NCBI RefSeq assembly: GCF_000203975.2
Contig: NZ_AFCF02000006.1
Coordinates: forward strand, 124,001 to 188,000
Source of the DNA: Leisingera sp. ANG1
GTDB lineage: Bacteria > Pseudomonadota > Alphaproteobacteria > Rhodobacterales > Rhodobacteraceae
Direction of reading: 5' to 3'
DNA: 64,000 bases
Below, piece by piece: positions 1-9,282 of this stretch (position 1 is its first letter; each line of letters begins with the position of its first letter). The notes below the pieces were generated by a model. It was not told the DNA's origin and ran no database searches. It saw only the letters and a program-made list of their open reading frames with translations. A program made the position numbers and the translations under genes.

Positions 1-491
1 ACGGCCTCCCCGCCGCGGGTTTCAGGATATGCCGCAATGAGAGGGATTTGAGTATTTGGAGAAAGATGAAAACACTGGGCCTGCGCCTTCATCTTTTCAT
101 AAATACTCACAGCGCAACCGCAGCGCCCAGGGTGTTGCGCCCCCGGCGTACGCTGGTCACACGCGATCTTAAGTCCCATATGCCACGATCTTTCCTGATC
201 GCGGTCACCGCCGGGCCTGACACCCCCGGCACTTTGGAACAGGGCCCTTTGGCAGGGGCACGCACAGACGACGTTTCGCGTGCGGGAGGAAACTCCCGTC
301 CCGCCTCCGCCCCTTGGCGGCGCCGCCAAACTTAAACTTCCGGCCTTTTGACAGGCAGATCACAGCAGAAACCAGCAGCACACCGGCAGGGCAGGCGCCT
401 TGGCCGGATGCAGCCGCTTGCGCAATCTCCCTTTACCAAGGCGCTGGCGCGCTATAGTCATGGCGGGCGCTGCGAAAGTGAGGGAAGAACC
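1..491. other. Intergenic region upstream of trpB, no convincing gene
   Basis: No open frame here has plausible composition, a ribosome site and homology I recognise. The stretch contains two copies of a short Roseobacter-type intergenic element in opposite orientation (50-70 and 87-108) that could pair in RNA. A TATAGT at 453-458 could serve as a -10 box for trpB but its -35 partner is unclear. In relatives trpF often precedes trpB; it is not visible here, though it may lie left of the window. Confidence 0.6.
50..108. repeat. Inverted pair of short intergenic repeats
   Basis: Positions 50-70 read GAGTATTT-ggag-AAAGATGAA. Positions 87-108, read on the minus strand, give GAGTATTT-atga-AAAGATGAAG. 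The same element occurs at 44486-44507, and related ones end the longer repeats at 41750-41817 and 59535-59603. Arranged head to head with a short spacer, the two copies could form a long imperfect hairpin. Confidence 0.7.
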
Positions 492-1751
492 ATGGCCGAC
501 GATCTTTTCAACAGCTTCATGAACGGTCCGGATGAACAGGGCCGTTTTGGCATCTTTGGCGGGCGTTTCGTCTCCGAAACCCTGATGCCGCTGATCCTGA
601 GCCTTGAGGAAGAATACAACAAAGCCAAGGACGACCCCTCCTTCTGGGCCGAGATGGAAGACCTGTGGAAACACTACGTTGGCCGTCCAAGCCCGCTGTA
701 CTTCGCCGAACGCCTGACCGCGGAACTGGGCGGTGCCAAGATCTACATGAAGCGCGACGAGCTCAATCACACCGGCGCGCATAAGGTGAACAACGTGCTG
801 GGCCAGATCCTGCTGGCACGCCGCATGGGCAAGACCCGCATCATCGCTGAAACCGGCGCCGGGCAGCACGGAGTGGCGACTGCCACCGTCTGCGCCAAGT
901 TCGGGCTCAAGTGCATCGTCTACATGGGCGCGCACGACGTGAAGCGGCAGGCGCCCAACGTGTTCCGCATGCGCCTGCTGGGTGCTGAGGTGATCCCGGT
1001 GACGTCGGGCCGCGGCACCCTGAAGGATGCAATGAACGACGCGCTGCGCGACTGGGTAACCAACGTGCGCGACACATTCTATTGCATCGGCACCGCAGCC
1101 GGCCCGCACCCCTATCCGGCGATGGTGCGCGACTTCCAGTCGGTTATCGGCAAGGAAGTCCGCTGGCAGCTGGCTGAGCAGGAAGGCGAAGGCCGCCTGC
1201 CGGACACCGTGATTGCCGCGATCGGCGGCGGCTCCAACGCCATTGGTCTGTTCTACCCGTTCCTTGATGATGCTTCCGTCAATATCATTGGCGTCGAGGC
1301 AGGCGGCAAAGGCGTTGATGACCGGATGCAGCACTGCGCGTCCCTCACTGGCGGGCGCCCCGGCGTGCTGCATGGCAACCGCACCTACCTGCTGCAGGAT
1401 GAGGATGGCCAGATCCAGGAGGGCTTCTCGATCTCCGCGGGCCTCGACTACCCGGGCATCGGGCCGGAGCATTCCTGGCTGCACGACACGGGCCGCGCCC
1501 AGTATGTCTCGATCACCGACAAGGAAGCGCTGGAGGCGTTCCAGGTCAGCTGCCGTACCGAGGGCATCATTCCGGCGCTGGAGCCCAGCCACGCGCTGGC
1601 CCATGTGATGAAGATCGCGCCGGACCTGCCGAAGGACCACATCATCGTGATGAACATGTGCGGCCGCGGCGACAAGGACGTGTTCACCGTCGCCAAGCAC
1701 CTGGGCTTTGACATGTCCGACACCGAAGAAGGGCGCACCTTCGAGGAGTGA
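492..1751 (+). CDS. trpB: Tryptophan synthase beta subunit
   Basis: This 419-residue PLP enzyme condenses indole with L-serine to give tryptophan, working as an alpha2-beta2 complex with TrpA in the cytoplasm. The family signatures are clear: the PLP lysine in HTGAHKVNN (Lys98) and the glycine-rich phosphate loop GGGSNAIG near residue 245. The ATG at 492 is chosen over upstream in-frame ATGs because the preceding bases carry a GGAAG ribosome site and MADDLFNSF fits family N-termini. A strong terminator follows directly. The alpha subunit gene lies 2.5 kb away rather than adjacent, so the two are not co-transcribed here. Confidence 0.98.
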   Translation: MADDLFNSFMNGPDEQGRFGIFGGRFVSETLMPLILSLEEEYNKAKDDPSFWAEMEDLWKHYVGRPSPLYFAERLTAELGGAKIYMKRDELNHTGAHKVNNVLGQILLARRMGKTRIIAETGAGQHGVATATVCAKFGLKCIVYMGAHDVKRQAPNVFRMRLLGAEVIPVTSGRGTLKDAMNDALRDWVTNVRDTFYCIGTAAGPHPYPAMVRDFQSVIGKEVRWQLAEQEGEGRLPDTVIAAIGGGSNAIGLFYPFLDDASVNIIGVEAGGKGVDDRMQHCASLTGGRPGVLHGNRTYLLQDEDGQIQEGFSISAGLDYPGIGPEHSWLHDTGRAQYVSITDKEALEAFQVSCRTEGIIPALEPSHALAHVMKIAPDLPKDHIIVMNMCGRGDKDVFTVAKHLGFDMSDTEEGRTFEE

Positions 1752-1776
1752 GGCCGGACAGCACGGTAGAATATTA

Positions 1777-1799
1777 GGCGCCCCGCGGGGCGCCTTTTT
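1777..1799 (+). terminator. Rho-independent terminator of trpB
   Basis: The arms GGCGCCCC and GGGGCGCC are perfectly paired around GC and followed by five T residues, 25 bp after the trpB stop codon. Confidence 0.9.
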
Positions 1800-1822
1800 C
1801 TTGCCGCCCTTTGGCGCGCTGT

Positions 1823-2200
1823 TCAGGCCGGATCGGCGGCGTAGCTTTGCAGCACGCTCAGCGGCACAATGTCGAGCGCGCGCACATGAGTGGCCTCCAG
1901 GATGACCTTGGGCGCGCAGCCCTCATCGGCGGCCTGCAGGAAGCGCGCGGCGCAGAGGCACCAGCGGTCGCCGGGCTGCAGGCCCGTAAAGCTGAACTCG
2001 GGCCGCGGCGTCGACAGGTCGTTGCCGACATATTTGGAAAACGCCAGAAACTCTGCCGTGGTGACCACGCAGACAGTGTGGCTGCCCTGATCTTCGGCGC
2101 AGGTGTTGCAATGGCCGTCGCGGAAGAACCCGGTTACCGGTCCATTGGAGCAGAGCGCAAGCGGGCCGCCCAATACGTTGATGCTGTCGTCTTTGTCCAT
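1823..2200 (-). CDS. DUF2237 family protein
   Basis: This 125-residue soluble protein belongs, by recognition, to the DUF2237 family common in proteobacteria and cyanobacteria. It shows the conserved Cys-rich core (GHCNTCAEDQGSHTVCVV, residues about 49-66), GDRWCLCA near residue 96 and a C-terminal ALDIVPLSVLQSYA. The family has no established function. The gene is convergent with trpB and on the same strand as ychF. There is no signal peptide or membrane segment. Confidence 0.85.
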   Translation of the reverse strand: MDKDDSINVLGGPLALCSNGPVTGFFRDGHCNTCAEDQGSHTVCVVTTAEFLAFSKYVGNDLSTPRPEFSFTGLQPGDRWCLCAARFLQAADEGCAPKVILEATHVRALDIVPLSVLQSYAADPA

Positions 2201-2351
2201 GGGGTGCCCCGTCCCGGATATGGTTCAGTGTAATGATAGGGCAAATCCACCGCCCGTCCCGGTATTTCCCGTGCCAGAGCAGGTCTGTCAAACGCAAGCC
2301 GCCCGTCAGGGGGGGCTGACGGGCGGCTGAATAGCTTACCTGAACGCCGGA

Positions 2352-3449
2352 TCAGGTGTTGAACAGGAAGTGCAGCACGTCGCCGTCCTTGACGACATAG
2401 CTTTTGCCTTCGGCCCGCATCTTACCGGCTTCCTTGGCGCCCTGTTCACCATTGCAGGCGATGAAATCGTCATAGGCGATGGTTTCGGCCCGGATGAAGC
2501 CCTTCTCGAAATCGCCGTGGATGACGCCTGCCGCCTGCGGCGCTGCGGTGCCGGTGCGGATAGTCCAGGCGCGTGCTTCCTTGGGGCCGACGGTAAAGTA
2601 GGTTTCCAGGTGCAGAAGTTCGTAGCCCGCGCGGATCAGACGGTCGAGGCCGGCTTCTTCCAGACCCATTTCCTCCAGGAACATTTGGGCTTCTTCTGCT
2701 TCCAGCTGGCTGATCTCTTCCTCGATCTGGGCGGAGATGATCACATGGCTGTTGCCCTGCGCCGCGGCCATTTCGGCGACCTTGGCGGAATGTTCGTTGC
2801 CTTCGACCGATTCCGACTCGCCGACGTTGCACACGTACAGGACCGGCTTGGTGGTCAGCAGCTGCAGCATCTTCCAGGCCTTGGCGTCCTCGGCGTCGAC
2901 CTCGACCAGGCGGGCAGGCTTGCCGTCTTCCAGCATCGCCTGCGCGGCGGCCAGCAGGCGGTCCTGCTGCTGGGCCTCCTTGTCGTTGCCCTTCAGCTTG
3001 CGCACCAGGTTGGCGCGGCGTTTTTCGATGCTTTCGAGATCCGCCAGCATCAGCTCGGTCTCGATCACCTCGGCATCGGTCACCGGGTCGACGCGGCCGT
3101 CCACATGGGTCACGTCGCCGTCTTCAAAGCAGCGCAGCACATGGGCGATGGCGTCGGTTTCGCGGATGTTGGCCAGGAACTGGTTGCCCAGGCCTTCACC
3201 CTTGGAGGCGCCTTTGACAAGGCCCGCGATGTCGACAAAGGTCATCCGGGTCGGGATGATCTGCTTGGAGCCGGCAATCGCCGCCAGCTTGTCCAGCCGC
3301 GCGTCCGGCACGCCGACCTCACCCACATTGGGTTCGATGGTGCAAAACGGAAAGTTGGCCGCCTGTGCAGAGGCGGTCTTGGTCAGCGCGTTGAACAGTG
3401 TCGATTTACCCACGTTGGGCAGGCCGACGATTCCCATTTTAAAGCCCAT
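2352..3449 (-). CDS. ychF: Redox-regulated Obg-family ATPase YchF
   Basis: YchF (365 residues) is a universally conserved P-loop ATPase of the Obg/TRAFAC group that binds ribosomes and influences stress translation. The P-loop GLPNVGKST lies at residues 9-17, followed by the switch regions (DIAGLVKGASKGEGLGNQFL) and a C-terminal TGS domain (RTGTAAPQAAGVIHGDFEKGFIRAE). The start is the ATG giving MGFKMGIVG, which matches family N-termini; the frame is open for another 41 codons upstream but that stretch has unrelated composition. Confidence 0.97.
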   Translation of the reverse strand: MGFKMGIVGLPNVGKSTLFNALTKTASAQAANFPFCTIEPNVGEVGVPDARLDKLAAIAGSKQIIPTRMTFVDIAGLVKGASKGEGLGNQFLANIRETDAIAHVLRCFEDGDVTHVDGRVDPVTDAEVIETELMLADLESIEKRRANLVRKLKGNDKEAQQQDRLLAAAQAMLEDGKPARLVEVDAEDAKAWKMLQLLTTKPVLYVCNVGESESVEGNEHSAKVAEMAAAQGNSHVIISAQIEEEISQLEAEEAQMFLEEMGLEEAGLDRLIRAGYELLHLETYFTVGPKEARAWTIRTGTAAPQAAGVIHGDFEKGFIRAETIAYDDFIACNGEQGAKEAGKMRAEGKSYVVKDGDVLHFLFNT

Positions 3450-3671
3450 TCCGGCCTCCTGATACCACTTGGGAGCTGCTTCTAGGCAGCATTGGGGTCC
3501 CGTGCAAGCCAAGTCTGGCTGGCAGAACTGCCACAGTTGCGATCTGTGTTCCGCTTCACAGACAGTATGCACACTGATTTTTCATAACGCCCTTGGCAAA
3601 GATTTAGAGAGTTTTAGAACAAGGTTGAAAAAGGCTTGGCCAAAAGCCGTAATTTTTCCGAGGGGCTGGAA

Positions 3672-4169
3672 ATGAAAAAGACAACGTTGCTGGCGGCCGC
3701 GGTTTCAGCGGCCATGGCACTGCCCGCTGCGGCGCAGGAAGTCGCGCTGGGGCTGGGGTATTCCGATTACCACCGCGAGACTGCGGACGACGGGGCGGTA
3801 TTTACGCTGGATTACCTGCATGCGCCGTTCCATGAGCGCGGCCGTCTGTCGGCGCGGTTCGGTGCCGCGCTGGAGGTGCAGGATGCGGGCGACATTTTTG
3901 CAGGTGTCGGCATCAGCGGCGTGATTGATCTGAACAACGACTGGTTCATCGAAACCAGCGTGATGCCTGGCGCCTATCACGAAAGCTCTCCGGAGAACGA
4001 TCTCGGCTCCGCTTTCGAGATCCGCAGCCTGCTGGCGGTGGGCAAGCGGTTCCAGAACGGCAAGGCGGTGTCGCTGGCGATCAGCCACAAGTCCAACGCC
4101 TCCACCGCGGATGAGAACCCGGGCGTGAACTCGCTGACGCTGCGCTGGCACATTCCGCTCGGCGGCTGA
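3672..4169 (+). CDS. PagL-like lipid A deacylase / acyloxyacyl hydrolase family protein
   Basis: The 165-residue protein starts with a clean signal peptide (MKKTTLLAAAVSAAMALPAAAQ) and continues as a small outer-membrane beta-barrel-like sequence. Near the C-terminus it has HKSNAS followed by NPGVNSLTLRW, resembling the His-Ser catalytic strand of PagL-type lipid A 3-O-deacylases. A catalytic acid would be the Glu in DENPG. By family it would remove an acyl chain from lipid A in the outer membrane. The ATG at 3672 follows a GAGGGG ribosome site. It precedes trpA by 82 bp on the same strand. Confidence 0.75.
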   Translation: MKKTTLLAAAVSAAMALPAAAQEVALGLGYSDYHRETADDGAVFTLDYLHAPFHERGRLSARFGAALEVQDAGDIFAGVGISGVIDLNNDWFIETSVMPGAYHESSPENDLGSAFEIRSLLAVGKRFQNGKAVSLAISHKSNASTADENPGVNSLTLRWHIPLGG

Positions 4170-4251
4170 GCCGGGCTGCAAAACTGCGCGGGATTGATTT
4201 CCCGCGCAACATTCGGCACACCGGGGCGGACAGTTTTCAAAAGGCCCGCCC

Positions 4252-5043
4252 ATGACCCGTATTGATGCCAAATTCGCCGAACTGAATGCCGCCGGCAAGA
4301 AAGCCTTTGTCACCTATGTGATGGCGGGCGACCCCGACTACGAGACCTCTTTGGAGGTGGTGAAGGGGTTGCCGGACGCAGGCGTGGACATCATCGAGCT
4401 GGGCCTGCCGTTCACCGATCCGATGGCTGACGGCCCGACCATCCAGCTGGCCGGTCAGCGCGCGCTGGACGGCGGCATGACCCTGGAAAAGACGCTGCAG
4501 CTGGCTGCCGATTTCCGCAAGGGCGACGACACCACTCCGATCGTGCTGATGGGCTATTACAACCCGATCTACAGCCGCGGCGTGGACACCTTCCTGGAAG
4601 ACGCCAAGGCCGCGGGCATCGACGGGCTGATCGTGGTCGACCTGCCACCGGAAGAGGATGACGAGCTGTGCATCCCGGCGCAGAAGGCGGGGCTGAACTT
4701 CATTCGCCTGGCGACCCCAACCACCGACGACGCGCGCCTGCCCAAGGTGCTGCAGAACACCTCCGGCTTTGTCTATTACGTCTCGATCACCGGCATCACC
4801 GGCGCCGCTGAGGCTGAGGCCGGCGATGTTGGCCCTGAGGTTGCCCGCATCAAGGCGGCCACCGATCTGCCGGTCATCGTGGGTTTTGGCATCAACACGC
4901 CGGAGAAGGCGCAGAACATCGCGTCTATTTCGGACGGTGCGGTTGTGGGCAGTGCCATCGTCAGCCAGATCGGCGCGGGCAAATCCCCGGCAGAGGTGCT
5001 GGCATTTGTGAAGTCACTGGCGGATGGCGCCCACAAGGGCTGA
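4252..5043 (+). CDS. trpA: Tryptophan synthase alpha subunit
   Basis: TrpA (263 residues) cleaves indole-3-glycerol phosphate to indole and glyceraldehyde 3-phosphate and channels indole to TrpB. Its TIM-barrel catalytic acids are in the expected places: Glu49 ([12 protein letters not shown]) and Asp60 (PMADGP). The downstream [10 protein letters not shown] and GAVVGSAIV stretches are the phosphate-binding loops. It follows the PagL-like gene on the same strand, so it may be read from that promoter or from the short gap between them. A strong terminator follows. Confidence 0.98.
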   Translation: MTRIDAKFAELNAAGKKAFVTYVMAGDPDYETSLEVVKGLPDAGVDIIELGLPFTDPMADGPTIQLAGQRALDGGMTLEKTLQLAADFRKGDDTTPIVLMGYYNPIYSRGVDTFLEDAKAAGIDGLIVVDLPPEEDDELCIPAQKAGLNFIRLATPTTDDARLPKVLQNTSGFVYYVSITGITGAAEAEAGDVGPEVARIKAATDLPVIVGFGINTPEKAQNIASISDGAVVGSAIVSQIGAGKSPAEVLAFVKSLADGAHKG

Positions 5044-5068
5044 CACACGGACACCAACAGGTTTGGAA

Positions 5069-5094
5069 AACCGCGCCTTGGGGCGCGGTTTTTT
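5069..5094 (+). terminator. Rho-independent terminator of trpA
   Basis: The arms AACCGCGCC and GGGCGCGGTT surround a TTG loop and end in a T6 run, 25 bp after the trpA stop. Confidence 0.92.
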
Positions 5095-5141
5095 GCGTTT
5101 CAGGGGTGCGGCAAACCGGGCGTTGCTTTTGCTGGCTTGAA

Positions 5142-5162
5142 TTGGTAAAGAAATTTTACCAA
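5142..5162. promoter_or_regulatory. 21-bp palindromic operator, shared with glcD
   Basis: The site reads TTGGTAA-N7-TTACCAA immediately before the alpha-hydroxy acid dehydrogenase gene. The identical arms and spacing occur at 42978-42998 upstream of glcD. TTGGT/ACCAA half-sites are typical of FadR-subfamily GntR regulators such as LldR, GlcC and PdhR, though those usually have a shorter spacer. A common regulator of lactate/glycolate-type oxidation is inferred; no such regulator gene is in the window. Confidence 0.75.
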
Positions 5163-5183
5163 ATGAGATCGGGAGAGAATCCA

Positions 5184-6350
5184 GTGCCGGTGATCACCAA
5201 TATCAACGACCTGAAGCGCATCTATGAACGCCGTGTGCCGCGGATGTTCTATGACTACGCCGAAAGCGGCAGCTGGACGGAACAGACCTTCCGCGAGAAC
5301 ACGTCGGACTTCGAACAGATCCGCCTGCGCCAGCGTGTGGCGGTGGACATGACCGGGCGCACGACCGCGGCCCAAATGATCGGCCAGGACGTGGCGATGC
5401 CGGTGGCGCTGGCACCGGTGGGGCTGACGGGGATGCAGCACGCCGACGGCGAGATCAAGGCAGCCCGCGCGGCGGAGGAATTCGGCGTGCCGTTCACCCT
5501 GTCGACCATGTCGATCAACTCGATCGAGGAGGTGGCGGAAGCAACCTCCAAACCCTTCTGGTTCCAGCTTTATACGATGAAGGACGAGGACTATATCCGC
5601 CACCTGATTCAGCGCGCCAAGGATGCCAAGTGCTCCGCCCTGGTGATCACACTGGATCTGCAGATCCTGGGCCAGCGCCACAAGGATCTGAAGAACGGGT
5701 TGTCCGCGCCGCCCAAGCTGACTCCCGCCACCATTGCCAACCTGATGACCAAATGGACCTGGGGCCTGCAGATGCTGGGCGCCAAGCGGCGCAATTTCGG
5801 CAATATCGTGGGCCATGTGCAGGGGGTCTCCGACACCTCGCAGCTGGGCGCCTGGACGGCGGAGCAGTTCGACCCGGCGCTGGACTGGGGCAAGGTCGAA
5901 AAGCTGATGGAGATGTGGGGCGGCAAGGTGATCCTGAAGGGGATCCTGGACGCCGAGGACGCCAGGATGGCCGCCAAACTGGGCGCTGATGCCATCGTGG
6001 TGTCGAACCACGGCGGACGGCAGCTGGACGGGGCGCTGAGTTCGATCCGGATGCTGCCGGAAATCATGGATGCGGTGGGCAGCGATGTTGAGGTGCATCT
6101 GGACAGCGGCATCCGCTCCGGCCAGGACGTGCTGAAAGCGCTGGCGCTGGGGGCCAAGGGCACCATGATCGGGCGCGCCTTTGTCTATGGCCTGGGTGCG
6201 ATGGGGCAGAAGGGCGTCACCGCGGCGCTGGAGGTGATTCGCAAGGAGCTGGACACCACCATGGCGCTCTGCGGCGAACGCTCTGTCGAGGGGCTGGGGC
6301 GCCACAATCTGCTGATCCCGGAGGATTTCGGCGGCCGCTGGCAGGAATAG
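5184..6350 (+). CDS. lldD: FMN-dependent alpha-hydroxy acid dehydrogenase (L-lactate dehydrogenase type)
   Basis: The 388-residue enzyme oxidises a 2-hydroxy acid, most likely L-lactate, to the keto acid with FMN. It shows the family pattern from [14 protein letters not shown] and FTLSTMS through WFQLY and [13 protein letters not shown] to the active-site [11 protein letters not shown] (His near residue 275) and the FMN phosphate loop [19 protein letters not shown] favour the GTG at 5184 because GGGAGAG sits 6 bases upstream; the in-frame ATG at 5163 would abut the operator and lacks a ribosome site. Substrate specificity (lactate, glycolate or mandelate type) cannot be settled from sequence. 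Confidence 0.9.
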   Translation: MPVITNINDLKRIYERRVPRMFYDYAESGSWTEQTFRENTSDFEQIRLRQRVAVDMTGRTTAAQMIGQDVAMPVALAPVGLTGMQHADGEIKAARAAEEFGVPFTLSTMSINSIEEVAEATSKPFWFQLYTMKDEDYIRHLIQRAKDAKCSALVITLDLQILGQRHKDLKNGLSAPPKLTPATIANLMTKWTWGLQMLGAKRRNFGNIVGHVQGVSDTSQLGAWTAEQFDPALDWGKVEKLMEMWGGKVILKGILDAEDARMAAKLGADAIVVSNHGGRQLDGALSSIRMLPEIMDAVGSDVEVHLDSGIRSGQDVLKALALGAKGTMIGRAFVYGLGAMGQKGVTAALEVIRKELDTTMALCGERSVEGLGRHNLLIPEDFGGRWQE

Positions 6351-6474
6351 TGCACTGAGGCGGCCGGGCAGGGGCCTTTGCCCCTTCCCATGCTGCACAT
6401 TCCGGTCTATAGGCACGGCTTCACGCGGGGTGACAGCCTTGGAGGCACCCCGGTTAGACATATGGAGAATTAAG

Positions 6475-7116
6475 ATGGCAAAAGAGATTCCTGATCTCGT
6501 AGCCCAGGAACGTGCGGGGACGGGCAAGGGCGCCGCTCGCGCTGCGCGCCGCGCAGGCATGGTTCCGGGTGTGGTTTATGGCGGCGACGTGGATCCGGTT
6601 GCGATCCAGATCCCGTTCAACGAACTGCTGAAAAAGCTGAAAGCCGGCCAGTTCAAGTCCACCCTGTGGAACCTGAAAGTGGAAGGCCACGACGACGTGC
6701 GCGTGATCTGCCGCGACGTTCAGCGCGATGTGGTGAAGGACCTGCCGACCCACCTCGACCTGATGCGCCTGCGCCGCACCTCGAAGATCAACCTGTTCAT
6801 CCCGGTTGAGTTCATCAACGAAGACCAGGCCCCCGGCATCAAGAAGGGCGGCATGCTGAACGTGACCCGCCCCGAGGTTGAGCTGGTTGTGACCGCCGGC
6901 GATATCCCCGAGAAGCTGGTTGTCGACATGGCTGGCCTGAACATCGGTGACGTTGTCACCATCTCGTCGATCGAGCTGCCGTCCGGCGCCAAGCCGACCA
7001 TCGACCGTGACTTCGTGATTGCCAACATCGCGTCGCCCGGCGGCCTGTCCTCTTCCGATGACGAAGAAGGTGAAGGCGAAGAAGGCGAAGCAGTGGAAGC
7101 AGCTGCAGAAGAATAA
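6475..7116 (+). CDS. rplY: 50S ribosomal protein L25 (general stress Ctc form)
   Basis: This 213-residue long-form L25/Ctc protein binds 5S rRNA in the large subunit. The N-terminal L25 fold ([28 protein letters not shown]) is followed by the TL5/Ctc beta domain ([22 protein letters not shown]). A low-complexity acidic tail of Glu and Ala ([17 protein letters not shown]) follows, as is common in Rhodobacteraceae. The ATG at 6475 follows GGAGAATTAAG. The GC-stem terminator behind it suggests it is largely monocistronic. Confidence 0.96.
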   Translation: MAKEIPDLVAQERAGTGKGAARAARRAGMVPGVVYGGDVDPVAIQIPFNELLKKLKAGQFKSTLWNLKVEGHDDVRVICRDVQRDVVKDLPTHLDLMRLRRTSKINLFIPVEFINEDQAPGIKKGGMLNVTRPEVELVVTAGDIPEKLVVDMAGLNIGDVVTISSIELPSGAKPTIDRDFVIANIASPGGLSSSDDEEGEGEEGEAVEAAAEE

Positions 7117-7143
7117 AACCGGCGCCCATCGGGCAACGGTTTC

Positions 7144-7175
7144 ACGGGCTCCCATCCGGGGGCCCGTTTTCTTTT
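7144..7175 (+). terminator. Rho-independent terminator of rplY
   Basis: A 10-bp stem (one G-T pair) with an ATCC loop at 7144-7167 is followed by TTTCTTTT. Confidence 0.88.
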
Positions 7176-7255
7176 GTGCGGCAGGCCGTTTGCCGGTGAT
7201 TGACTTTTGCCCGCACCGCTGTCCCATTTCCGCCTGAGGATTGGGAGGAACGGGC

Positions 7256-8497
7256 ATGGCGGATTACGATATTGCCATTGCAGGCGCTGGGGCCGTGGGG
7301 GTGAGCTGCGCGCTGTGGGCACAGATGCGCGGCCACAAGGTGCTGCTGATCGACCCGGAGGATCCGGGATCGGGCACCAGTTACGGCAATGCCTGCACGC
7401 TGGCGACCTATGCCTGCCTGCCGGTCAATGACCCCTCGGTGCTGACCTCGCTGCCCGGCCTGATGTTTTCCAAGGACAGCCCGCTGTCGCTGTCCTACGC
7501 CCATGCGCTGCGCAATCCGGGCTGGATGCTGTCCTTCCTTGCCAATTGCCGCCCGGCCCCGTCGCAGCGGATCGCGGGTCATCTGGCTGATTTGCTGTCG
7601 CACGCGGATGCCGGGATCAATCCGCTGATCGAGGCCGCAGGTGCGCAGGATCTGGTGGTGGAGCGCGGCCAGCTGTCTGTGTGGTCGACGGAGAAAGCCG
7701 CCAAGGCCGCAACGGCTGGTCTGGAGCGCCGCCGCGCCTTGGGGGTTCTGTGGCGGGAGGTGGACCCCGAAGAAGCGCTGGAGATGGAGCCGGGGCTGCA
7801 GCTGCCGGTCAGGCGTGCGGTGCACTTCCACGCGGCCCGCAGCCTGCGTGATCCGCTGGAATTCATCACCCGGATGCACCGGGCCTATACCGAATTGGGC
7901 GGCACCACCCTGCGCGCGGAGGCAGAGGCGGTCAGGGCTTCGGATACGGGTGTGGAAGTGCAGGCCGGCGGCCAGAGTCTCACCGCGGGCCATGCAGTGA
8001 TAGCCAGCGGCGCGTTTTCCAAGCGGATCGCGGGGGCAGGGGCGGAGCGTCTGCCCCTGGGCACCGAGCGCGGCTACCACGTGATGTATGAAGGTGAGGC
8101 GCATAGGGTGACGCGGCCCGTGGGCTGGGGCGAGGCCGGGTTTTACGCTGTTCCCCATGCAAAAGGCCTTCGGCTGACCGGAGCGGTGGAGATCGCGGCG
8201 CTGGATGCGCCCATGAACATGCGCCGTCTGGCCTATATTGCCCGCAAGGGCGCGGAGATGCTGGGGCAGCTGCCCGCACCCAGCAGCGAGTGGCTGGGCT
8301 ACCGCCCGACGATGCCGGATTCGCTGCCGGTCATTGGCCGCAGCCCGCAATCGGACCGGGTGCTTTACGCCTTTGGCCACCAGCATATCGGGCTGACCCT
8401 GGGCGGCATTACAGGGCGGTTGATCACCGATCTGGCGGAAGGCCGCCAGCCGAATGTCGATCTGGCGCCTTTTGCAGCGGACCGCAGCTTTGCCTGA
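7256..8497 (+). CDS. FAD-dependent D-amino-acid dehydrogenase-like oxidoreductase (DadA/DAO family)
   Basis: The 413-residue protein has an N-terminal dinucleotide fold (DYDIAIAGAGAVGVSCALWAQMRGHKVLLID, residues about 3-33) and the DAO-family C-terminus WLGYRPTMPDSLPVIGRSP followed by FGHQHIGLTLGGITGRLITDL. The GTSYGNACTLATYACLP stretch near residue 39 is typical of DadA-type D-amino-acid dehydrogenases that feed electrons to the respiratory chain. The ATG at 7256 has GGGAGG upstream. It sits between rplY and pth, which are neighbours in many bacteria. The exact amine or amino-acid substrate is unknown. Confidence 0.85.
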   Translation: MADYDIAIAGAGAVGVSCALWAQMRGHKVLLIDPEDPGSGTSYGNACTLATYACLPVNDPSVLTSLPGLMFSKDSPLSLSYAHALRNPGWMLSFLANCRPAPSQRIAGHLADLLSHADAGINPLIEAAGAQDLVVERGQLSVWSTEKAAKAATAGLERRRALGVLWREVDPEEALEMEPGLQLPVRRAVHFHAARSLRDPLEFITRMHRAYTELGGTTLRAEAEAVRASDTGVEVQAGGQSLTAGHAVIASGAFSKRIAGAGAERLPLGTERGYHVMYEGEAHRVTRPVGWGEAGFYAVPHAKGLRLTGAVEIAALDAPMNMRRLAYIARKGAEMLGQLPAPSSEWLGYRPTMPDSLPVIGRSPQSDRVLYAFGHQHIGLTLGGITGRLITDLAEGRQPNVDLAPFAADRSFA

Positions 8498-8573
8498 CGC
8501 CGCGCGGCTCTGGATTCCGCAGCCCAAATAGGGCATCACTCGGTTTCCTTGAAACGCAGATCGGGCAGACCCC

Positions 8574-9251
8574 ATGAAACTCTTTGTCGGCCTTGGCAAT
8601 CCCGGCCCGAAATATGAGCGCAACCGCCATAACATCGGCTTCATGGCGCTGGACCGGATTGCCGGTGATCACGGGTTTTCCCCCTGGAAGTCAAAATTCC
8701 AGGCGCTGATCTGCGAGGGCAATCTGGGCGGCGAGAAGGTGCTGCTTTTGAAGCCGCAGACCTTCATGAACCTGTCCGGCCAGTCGGTGGGGGAAGCGAT
8801 GCGGTTCTACAAGCTGACTCCGGCTGATGTGGTGGTGCTGCATGACGAGCTGGACCTGGCGCCGGGCAAGGCACGCATGAAGCAGGGTGGCGGCCATGCC
8901 GGCCACAACGGGCTGCGCTCGATCCATTCGCACATCGGCGCGGACTACCCGCGGGTGCGGCTGGGGATCGGCCATCCGGGCCACAAGGATGCGGTGGCGG
9001 GGTATGTGCTGCGCGACTTCCCCAAGGCGGACGAGGGCTGGCTGGACGATCTGATGCGCGGTATTTCCGACGGCGCGGCTGAACTGGCGCGCGGCGATGG
9101 CGGCAAGTTCATGAACGCGGTTGCGCTGCGCGTTGCACCGCCGCGCAGCTCCACCACCAAGCCCAAGGCGGAGGCGAAACTGCCCGCCAAGGAGGAGGTG
9201 GCGCCGGATACACGCTCGCCGCTGGAGAAACTGATGGACAAGTTCAAGTAA
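8574..9251 (+). CDS. pth: Peptidyl-tRNA hydrolase
   Basis: Pth (225 residues) releases peptides from peptidyl-tRNA dropped by ribosomes. Its active site is intact: Asn9 and His19 in GLGNPGPKYERNRHNIGFM, FMNLSGQSV near residue 63, and the HDELDL Asp near residue 92, followed by GGGHAGHNGLRSI. The last 35 or so residues are a Lys/Pro/Ala-rich extension (TTKPKAEAKLPAKEEVAP) beyond the usual catalytic length, common in this group. Confidence 0.96.
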   Translation: MKLFVGLGNPGPKYERNRHNIGFMALDRIAGDHGFSPWKSKFQALICEGNLGGEKVLLLKPQTFMNLSGQSVGEAMRFYKLTPADVVVLHDELDLAPGKARMKQGGGHAGHNGLRSIHSHIGADYPRVRLGIGHPGHKDAVAGYVLRDFPKADEGWLDDLMRGISDGAAELARGDGGKFMNAVALRVAPPRSSTTKPKAEAKLPAKEEVAPDTRSPLEKLMDKFK

Positions 9252-9282
9252 GCTCAGGCTGAAGACAGAAAGAGACAGGCAG

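Noticed and set aside
48-335. 95-codon frame at the left end
   Set aside because: It runs through the inverted intergenic repeats, has no ribosome site and unlikely composition.
5100-6560. 486-codon minus-strand frame opposite the alpha-hydroxy acid dehydrogenase
   Set aside because: The plus-strand gene has complete family motifs; the antisense product is His/Arg/Gln-rich with no recognisable domain.
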